From an uncultured Oscillospiraceae bacterium (GTDB taxonomy: Bacteria; Bacillota_A; Clostridia; Oscillospirales; Oscillospiraceae), in assembly GCA_900757695.1 (NCBI GenBank), contig CAAEOU010000093.1, forward strand, positions 1 through 10,706: a DNA stretch of 10,706 nt, written 5' to 3'. The position numbers were made by a program, and so were the translations under genes. This document shows, piece by piece, positions 6,977 to 10,706 of this stretch. The notes beneath the pieces were generated by a model. It was not told where the DNA came from, made no database searches, and saw only the letters and a list, made by a program, of their open reading frames with translations. Numbering within the stretch: position 1 is the first letter of the stretch; the number at the start of each line of letters is the position of its first letter.

Positions 6977-7000
6977 AGATGCAGATTTTTGTCGGTTATG
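6951..7000. promoter_or_regulatory. Long inverted repeat: candidate operator and/or leader stem-loop 1
   Basis: CATATCCGACAAAA (6951-6964) and TTTTGTCGGTTATG (6987-7000) match as inverted arms at 13 of 14 positions, with a 22-base spacer. One arm overlaps the plus-strand -35/spacer, and the other begins at the predicted start of the minus-strand transcript. It may be the binding site of the adjacent LysR-type protein: LysR-type sites are interrupted dyads and typically lie in the shared intergenic region. The same sequence forms the first stem-loop of the binding-protein mRNA leader. Confidence 0.6.
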
Positions 7001-7005
7001 GTCTC

Positions 7006-7034
7006 ATTATATCCGGGAGCAGTTATGATGTCAA
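7006..7034 (-). promoter_or_regulatory. Predicted promoter of the importer operon
   Basis: On the minus strand TTGACA (7034-7029) and TATAAT (7011-7006) are separated by 17 bases, a perfect-consensus sigma-70/sigma-A promoter. The start would be near 6999, giving a leader of about 110 bases before the binding-protein ATG. The promoter is strong by sequence, so a repressor or leader control seems more likely than a pure need for activation. It lies downstream of, and faces, the regulator promoter. Confidence 0.75.
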
Positions 7035-7076
7035 ATGCGTAAAACGATAACATATCATGAGTTTTAGGAATGACTT

Positions 7077-7083
7077 AAGGAGG
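7077..7083 (+). promoter_or_regulatory. RBS that decides the LysR-type regulator start
   Basis: AAGGAGG is followed by 9 bases and ATG at 7093. The longer in-frame ATG at 7057 has no RBS and would place this motif inside the coding region. Confidence 0.85.
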
Positions 7084-7092
7084 GAACTCACC

Positions 7093-8031
7093 ATGGAAAT
7101 GAGCCAATTGACCTATTTCAAGGCCGTGGCCCAATATGGAAGCTTTACCAAGGCTGCCGATGCCCTTCATGTTACCCAGTCGGCTCTGAGCCGCTCCATT
7201 GGGGCCCTGGAGCAGGACGTGGGATTCCCGGTATTTGAGCGGAAGGGGAACCACATCTACCTGACGATGGACGGCCAGGCCATTTTGACGGCGACCATTG
7301 AGGCGCTGAATTTGCTGTCCTCGGCGGTGGACGCCAGCCGGGCACGGGCGGGCCTAGAGCATGGCGCTGTACGCATCGGAATTGCTGAGTCGGTGTTCCT
7401 GAAGAATATTGTTCGCCAATTCCTGCGGGAGTATCCCAACGTACATATCTTCTGCAAGATCCTATCTGAGGGACAGATTCAGCGTTCTCTGGAGGAGGGG
7501 GAGATCAACTTTGCGGTGACCCGGGAGCGGCCCGTGGGGCCTAAGATCCAGTGGGAGGAGATTTTTTCGGACCGGATGATGGTCCGCTTCCCGCCCAATC
7601 ATCCGCTGATAGAACGTGACAGCGTGTATTTGACGGAGCTGTCGGAGGATCACTTTATCATCAGCAATGTGGGGTATGATATGCAGAGCGAGATCGTAGC
7701 CCTGTGCCATTTGGCGGGCTTCCATCCCCATATCACCTATGAGGGCTGCGGCGAGGATTTGGCAGGACTGCTGGTGGACGATGGGCTTGGAATTATGCTG
7801 GCCCCCTATTCCATTGGGCAGGGGGTCAAGGCATTGGGCAATGCTATGAGCTATGTGCATGCCGGAGTGCCGATTATGGACGATTTTGCCTCATCAAAGA
7901 TCGGAATTGCCACAAAGAAGGGGCAGTTTCAATCCGATGCGGCACGGAAGCTCATGGAGATGATCTGCGGGTATTATAAGGTACTGGGAAAGAAAAGCCA
8001 TGGATTTCACGTGATTTCCGGGGAGAAGTGA
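7093..8031 (+). CDS. LysR-type transcriptional regulator
   Basis: This 312-residue protein is a cytoplasmic DNA-binding regulator. The winged helix-turn-helix is at the N-terminus: LTYFKAVAQYGSFTKAADAL (6-25), then HVTQSALSRSIGALEQDVG (26-44), then FERKGNHIYLTMDGQ, as in typical LysR proteins. A linker helix and the periplasmic-binding-like effector domain follow (about 90-300), with VRIGIAESVFLKNIVRQFLR near its start and LVDDGLGIMLAPYSI near its end. The start at 7093 is set by AAGGAGG. It is divergent from the importer operon, with overlapping face-to-face promoters, so it very likely controls that operon and itself, with the transported compound or a product as effector (inferred from arrangement). 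Its length is normal for the family (about 290-320). Confidence 0.92.
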   Translation: MEMSQLTYFKAVAQYGSFTKAADALHVTQSALSRSIGALEQDVGFPVFERKGNHIYLTMDGQAILTATIEALNLLSSAVDASRARAGLEHGAVRIGIAESVFLKNIVRQFLREYPNVHIFCKILSEGQIQRSLEEGEINFAVTRERPVGPKIQWEEIFSDRMMVRFPPNHPLIERDSVYLTELSEDHFIISNVGYDMQSEIVALCHLAGFHPHITYEGCGEDLAGLLVDDGLGIMLAPYSIGQGVKALGNAMSYVHAGVPIMDDFASSKIGIATKKGQFQSDAARKLMEMICGYYKVLGKKSHGFHVISGEK

Positions 8032-8121
8032 TCGCGGGGGAAGCCTGTGGGCGGTATCCCTGCGGATGTATCGCTCTGCCGCCCGGATGATCTCCTCTGC
8101 GCTTCATTTTGACATAATGAT

Positions 8122-8191
8122 GCTCCCTCTAGTGTAGTCTCGAAATTTTTGCAGTTTCGAGTGCCTACGCTAGAGGGAGCGGTTTAATTTT
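8122..8191 (+). terminator. Long hairpin after the LysR gene, probable terminator
   Basis: GCTCCCTCTAGTGTAG (8122-8137) pairs with CTACGCTAGAGGGAGC (8165-8180), 16 pairs with one G.U. Inside it CTCGAAA (8139-8145) pairs with TTTCGAG (8155-8161). GGTTTAATTTT follows on the plus strand. The stem is longer than most terminators (about 23 pairs in total), so a small palindromic mobile unit is an alternative. A weaker hairpin, GGGCGG/CCGCCC at 8049-8054 and 8079-8084, lies between the regulator stop and this one. The remaining bases of 8032-8236 hold no clear gene. Confidence 0.6.
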
Positions 8192-8236
8192 CAATGGCAG
8201 CTGTTTTCTCCTCAAAGTTTTCCACATCTCTCGCCC

Positions 8237-8350
8237 CTATCCCTGTTCCGTGTCCGCAGGGAACGCACCGAGGCTGATCTCCAGCGCCTCGCAGAGCCGC
8301 TCGATGGTATCAGGTTTGAGCTGTCCGCTACGCTTCGCTGCCGTTGTGGG
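8237..8350 (-). pseudogene. C-terminal scrap of an XRE-type (Cro/CI-like) regulator
   Basis: The minus-strand frame reads TTAAKRSGQLKPDTIERLCE, then ALEISLGAFPADTEQG and TAG (8237-8239), 37 residues in all. The pattern G-Q-x-KPDTIERLCEAL-I-LG-F is the end of the HTH_XRE domain, where the last helix of the fold follows the recognition helix. The start and the first helices are missing, and an in-frame TGA (8351-8353) lies just upstream. The breakpoint falls close to the stop of the neighbouring membrane-protein remnant (8358). Seen: the family-like residues. Inferred: a leftover of a lost mobile or regulatory gene. Confidence 0.5.
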
Positions 8351-8357
8351 TCAACTA

Positions 8358-8880
8358 TTACTCGGTCGTGACACGGTGCCTTTTGCGGTAAATACGAAAA
8401 GCAATGCAGGAAACAAGCACAGAGGCCAATTTGATGCCTGCCGAAATAAGAAATTGCGAGGAACTCATATCCGAAATGCTCATCCCCATAATGGGGAAAA
8501 GAATACAGGTCGGCAAAGAACCCAGTAAGCATGCTGGCAGATAATTCCGGTATCTCACATTGACGGCACCCATATATGCGCTGACCACATCTGCGGGGAG
8601 AATTCCAAGCAGTCGGACAATTAAGACAAAAAAGAAATCATTCCCACTCCGCAAATCATGGAGGTAAGCCGCTTTGGAATAACGCCTTGATATGCGTTGT
8701 GCCGCTTGACTCCCGAGCCTTTTTCCCAACCAATATGGAATACTGGATATAATTGCACAGCCTGCTATGCTCAATAGAATTGCAATTGGAAGAGGAAACA
8801 GAATACCACAGGCCGCATACAGAAATCCGCAGTATATCAAAACACTCAGACTTTTTACCGCGAACAGGGCCAATAGCACT
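8358..8880 (-). pseudogene. VTT/DedA-like (TVP38/TMEM64-type) membrane protein, N-terminus lost to IS insertion
   Basis: About 173 codons remain. Hydrophobic segments lie near residues 1-32, 34-50, 82-105, 112-135 and 143-162. FPLPIAILLSIAG and the later RLLGILPADVVSAYMGAVNV followed by RYRNYLPACLLGSLP fit the VTT (SNARE-associated/DedA-like) pattern of membrane proteins thought to move lipids or keep membrane homeostasis. Intact relatives are about 200-230 residues, so some 30-60 N-terminal residues are missing. The open frame runs straight into the IS5-family element at 8880/8882 and meets a stop inside it; the GTG at 8879 has no RBS and is not a real start. GC is lower than in the importer operon, so it belongs to a different genome segment. 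Confidence 0.6.
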
Positions 8881-8965
8881 AGGGAACCTCTGATTTAATC
8901 CGCACTACCGCGCATGCGCGAGATATGGTATAATAACATCATCAAAACGATGGTGGTGCAAGGAA

Positions 8966-9486
8966 ATGAAGCAGGAAACATTTACAGACATCGAATACAG
9001 TTACCGCAAGAAGAAAACGAAGCGGGAAGAGTTTCTGGAAATCATGGACGAAATCATTCCCTGGGACGAGTGGGTTGGTGTCATTGAACCCTATTATCCG
9101 AAGGGAAAACGGGGCCGTCCGCCCATGGGGATCGAAAAGATGATGACGTGGTGTATGGGGATTCCGGGTATCTGGGAATCCAGAAGCGCCCCGAAGTAGC
9201 CTGCGACGAGCATTTATCCACCATCGACTACCGCATTAACCGCCGTCCCGGAAAACTGCCTCATGTGTCTGATAACGCAATTGATTGGGAACGATACATT
9301 GAGAACCGAAAGTCCTCGGTGCGCTGTAAGGTAGAGCACGCGTTCCGAATCATCAAGTGCCAGTTTGGCTATAGGAAAACGGCGTATCGTGGACTGATGA
9401 AAAACGAGAATCGGCTGTACGCTTTGTTTGCCTGTGCCAATTTATACGCCCTTGCAATCGCCGGGCGAAAACTTTCCACAACCTGA
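8966..9486 (+). pseudogene. IS5-family transposase with internal deletion and frameshift
   Basis: The first frame encodes the normal N-terminus, FTDIEYSYRKKKTKREEFLE then WDEWVGVIEPYYPKGKRGRP and PMGIEKM, ending at the deletion near 9140-9145. The reading then continues in another frame with VVYGDSGYLGIQKRPEVAC (the second catalytic Asp region) to the C-terminus. That part contains VRCKVEHAFRIIKCQFGYRK, the Y-2-R-3-E-6-K-type catalytic Glu region, and stops at 9484-9486. Missing is the middle, including the first catalytic Asp (TIVDAT-type motif), roughly 130-170 residues by family comparison. A repeated GATG at the joint (AAAGATGATGACG) suggests deletion by short homology. Inactive. Confidence 0.8.
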
Positions 9487-9634
9487 TATAGAGGCAGTCT
9501 GCCCTTTTTCGGGAAATGGAGCAGAAATGCAAAGGATTACTGGGCTATTTCCTGACAGGATCGTTTGAATCAAGTGAAAATCGGCTACTTTCTCGCGCTG
9601 CGCTGAATGAAGGCTGTTTATTCAGAGGTTCCCT
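9487..9634 (+). other. Non-coding right end of the IS5-family element
   Basis: About 135 bases between the transposase stop and the right inverted repeat hold no gene that I can support. An open frame starting at 9516 crosses out of the element into the IS30 remnant and resembles no protein. Confidence 0.5.
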
Positions 9635-9635
9635 A

Positions 9636-10633
9636 GACAACATCTATCAAGAAAGGCAATCACTATGGATCACCATCATTCTATCACAGAATTGCCAGAA
9701 CGTAAGCGCGGACAGCATCTTCAGCGAGAAGAGAGAGGCGCTATCCAAGCGCTGAAACAGCAGAAACTTTCCAACAGAGCCATTGCCAGGGGATTGGGCT
9801 GCTCGCCTACTACGATTGGAAACGAGCTGCGGCGCGGCACGCCGCTATGCAGGTCAAACAAGGGCCGTGCACAGCGTCAAACTTGGTGAAGCCGTATACC
9901 GCGTCAATCGACTCTGCTGTCGGAAACCGAATAAGCTGTCTTTCTGCGGAGCGTTCGTATTGTTCAGGCTAGAGAGCATAAGTGGTCTCTGGATGCCTGT
10001 GTCGGCTGCGCAAGACGGCACGGACTGTTTCCAAGAAGTGAGATGGTGTGTTCTCGCACACTCTACCGTGAAGCGTGGGCAGGCAATCTTCCCATTGAGA
10101 TCACGGAACTTCCAGAAGCCATAAAGCGGAAGCGCACGCAGTCTTACAAACCTCGTGAAAACAAGAAGCACTATGGCAAAAGCATTGCTTTACGGCCAGA
10201 AATTGCATCTCAACGCACAGAAGAAGGGCATTGGAAAGGCGATACGGTCGTTGACAAACGATCCGGAAAGGAATACGGAAAACTACATAGCGTTTCTGAT
10301 TCCGGGAAAGACCAGTGAGGCGGTCATGTCTGCTATGCATATACTCAAAGCGGAATTTGGCGATCACTTTGGACAGGTATTCAAAACCGTCACCGTTGAC
10401 AACGGCTCCAAATTTGCCGACTTTGCCCAGTGCGAAAGCTGGGGCACGCAGGTATTCTTCGCCCACCCCTATACTTCGTGGGAACGGGCGCAAAATGAGC
10501 GCTACAACGGTTTATACCGAGCGTATGTCCCAAAGAACGTTTCTTTGCAGAACTATTCTGCCGAGTATATTCTGGCATCAGCAGATGAGCTGAATGCACG
10601 TCCTAGAAAGAAGCTGGGTATGCAACACCGGAG
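9636..10633 (+). mobile_element. IS30-family element remnant
   Basis: The segment holds a decayed IS30-type transposase. Its left end meets the TA that follows the IS5-family element, and the about 30-base leader before the transposase start includes AAAGG. Neither a left nor a right IS30 inverted repeat could be recognised. On the right the sequence stops after the codons for GYATPE (about 10617-10633) and changes abruptly into minus-strand coding sequence of an ABC ATPase, so the 3' end is deleted or the copy is recombined. Confidence 0.7.
9665..10633 (+). pseudogene. IS30-family transposase, frameshifted and 3'-truncated
   Basis: The gene reads in pieces. An N-terminal HTH part (LPERKRGQHLQREERGAIQA, then LSNRAIARGLGCSPTTIGNE) runs from 9665 to about 9870. 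Then come LGEAVYRVNRLCCRKPNKLS (to about 9960), and EHKWSLDACVGCARRHGLFP through GHWKGDTVVDKRSGKE (to about 10270). NTENYIAFLIPGKTSEAVMS then runs to KKLG (about 10617), and last comes GYATPE in another frame. That is at least four frame changes; near 10270 about ten codons are also missing compared with relatives. The DDE residues can still be seen: D in GDTVVD, D in TVDNGSKF and E in QNERYNG. The usual Glu after the second Asp motif (NGSEF) is Lys. Clearly inactive. Confidence 0.8.
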
Positions 10634-10706
10634 GCCAGAGCAGCGATGATGCAGTAAATTTCATACTTTGCACCGACGTCGATGCCGCGGGTAGGCTCGT
10701 CCAGAA
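10603..10706 (-). pseudogene. Sugar ABC transporter ATPase (RbsA/MglA/XylG-type), partial, joined to IS30 remnant
   Basis: Reading from the window edge on the minus strand gives LDEPTRGIDVGAKYEIY then CIIAALA (10704 down to 10633). This is the Walker B/D-loop of the second ATPase domain of ribose/galactose-type importers (EPTRGIDVGAK-E-IY). The next residues should be a segment like EGKSVIVISSE; instead the sequence becomes IS30 DNA read backwards and stops at TAG (10603-10605). About 80-100 C-terminal residues are therefore missing. The rest of the gene lies outside the window. Being cut at a core position, the product should be non-functional. Confidence 0.65.

Larger units (their letters stand above)
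8880..9635. mobile_element. IS5-family element, internally deleted (752 bp), TA target duplication
   Basis: The ends GGGAACCTCTGA (8882-8893) and TCAGAGGTTCCC (9622-9633) are perfect 12-bp inverted repeats and are flanked on both sides by TA (8880-8881, 9634-9635), as expected for IS427-group members of the IS5 family. The element carries a transposase gene with a large internal deletion, so it is much shorter than a full IS5-family copy (about 1.1-1.3 kb) and cannot move by itself. A perfect palindrome CGCGCATGCGCG (8909-8920) and a TATAAT box (8929-8934) precede the transposase start. It interrupts the VTT-like gene on its left and abuts IS30-type sequence on its right. Confidence 0.8.

Noticed and set aside
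6998..7042. Small upstream open frame in the regulator leader (14 codons)
   Set aside because: It has no RBS and no recognisable peptide; it overlaps the minus-strand promoter and is probably chance.
7057..7092. Longer start of the LysR-type regulator at 7057
   Set aside because: There is no RBS before it, and the added residues include the AAGGAGG that serves the start at 7093.
9516..9755. 79-codon plus-strand frame across the IS5/IS30 joint
   Set aside because: It runs over two unrelated element ends and resembles nothing; it is not a gene.
9854..10493. Minus-strand open frames opposite the IS30 remnant
   Set aside because: They are shadows of a recognisable IS30 transposase on the plus strand.

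Overview
The window looks like a chromosomal stretch from a moderately GC-rich anaerobic Firmicute, most likely a gut Clostridia/Oscillospiraceae-type bacterium. This is inferred from strong AAGGAGG-type ribosome binding sites, a Firmicute-style lipoprotein signal and the kinds of insertion sequences present; no rRNA or marker gene confirms it. No tRNA, rRNA or CRISPR array was seen.

Region 1 (1-292) holds no clear gene. It carries what looks like the right end of an IS200/IS605-type element, with the omegaRNA (reRNA) scaffold hairpin of a TnpB-type nuclease, and then a strong hairpin that probably ends the operon coming from the right.

Region 2 (293-6889, minus strand) is one tightly packed operon for a peptide/nickel-class (Opp/Dpp) ABC importer. 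In transcription order it encodes a family 5 solute-binding lipoprotein, two permeases (DppB-like, DppC-like), two ATPases (DppD-like, DppF-like) and, last, a long flavodoxin-like flavoprotein. ATGA overlaps and good RBSs link the genes, and a strong hairpin separates the binding protein from the permeases. The flavoprotein suggests that the imported compound is reduced, or that its use needs an electron carrier; the substrate cannot be read from sequence.

Region 3 (6890-8031) is the control region plus a plus-strand LysR-type regulator. The two divergent genes have near-consensus promoters arranged face to face, so the two transcripts overlap. A 14-bp-arm inverted repeat lies between and over the promoters, and the binding-protein leader can fold almost completely into two consecutive stem-loops.

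Region 4 (8032-10706) is lower in GC and is a scrap-yard: a terminator hairpin, a 37-codon C-terminal scrap of an XRE-type regulator, an N-terminally truncated VTT/DedA-like membrane protein gene cut by a 752-bp internally deleted IS5-family element (TA target duplication), a frameshifted IS30-family transposase, and then, joined directly to that IS30 remnant, the Walker B/D-loop part of a minus-strand sugar ABC transporter ATPase (RbsA/MglA type). None of these genes looks functional here.

The most promising unexplained biology is the importer-flavoprotein operon and its unusual face-to-face promoter/structured-leader control region; the insertion-sequence scars are informative about genome history.
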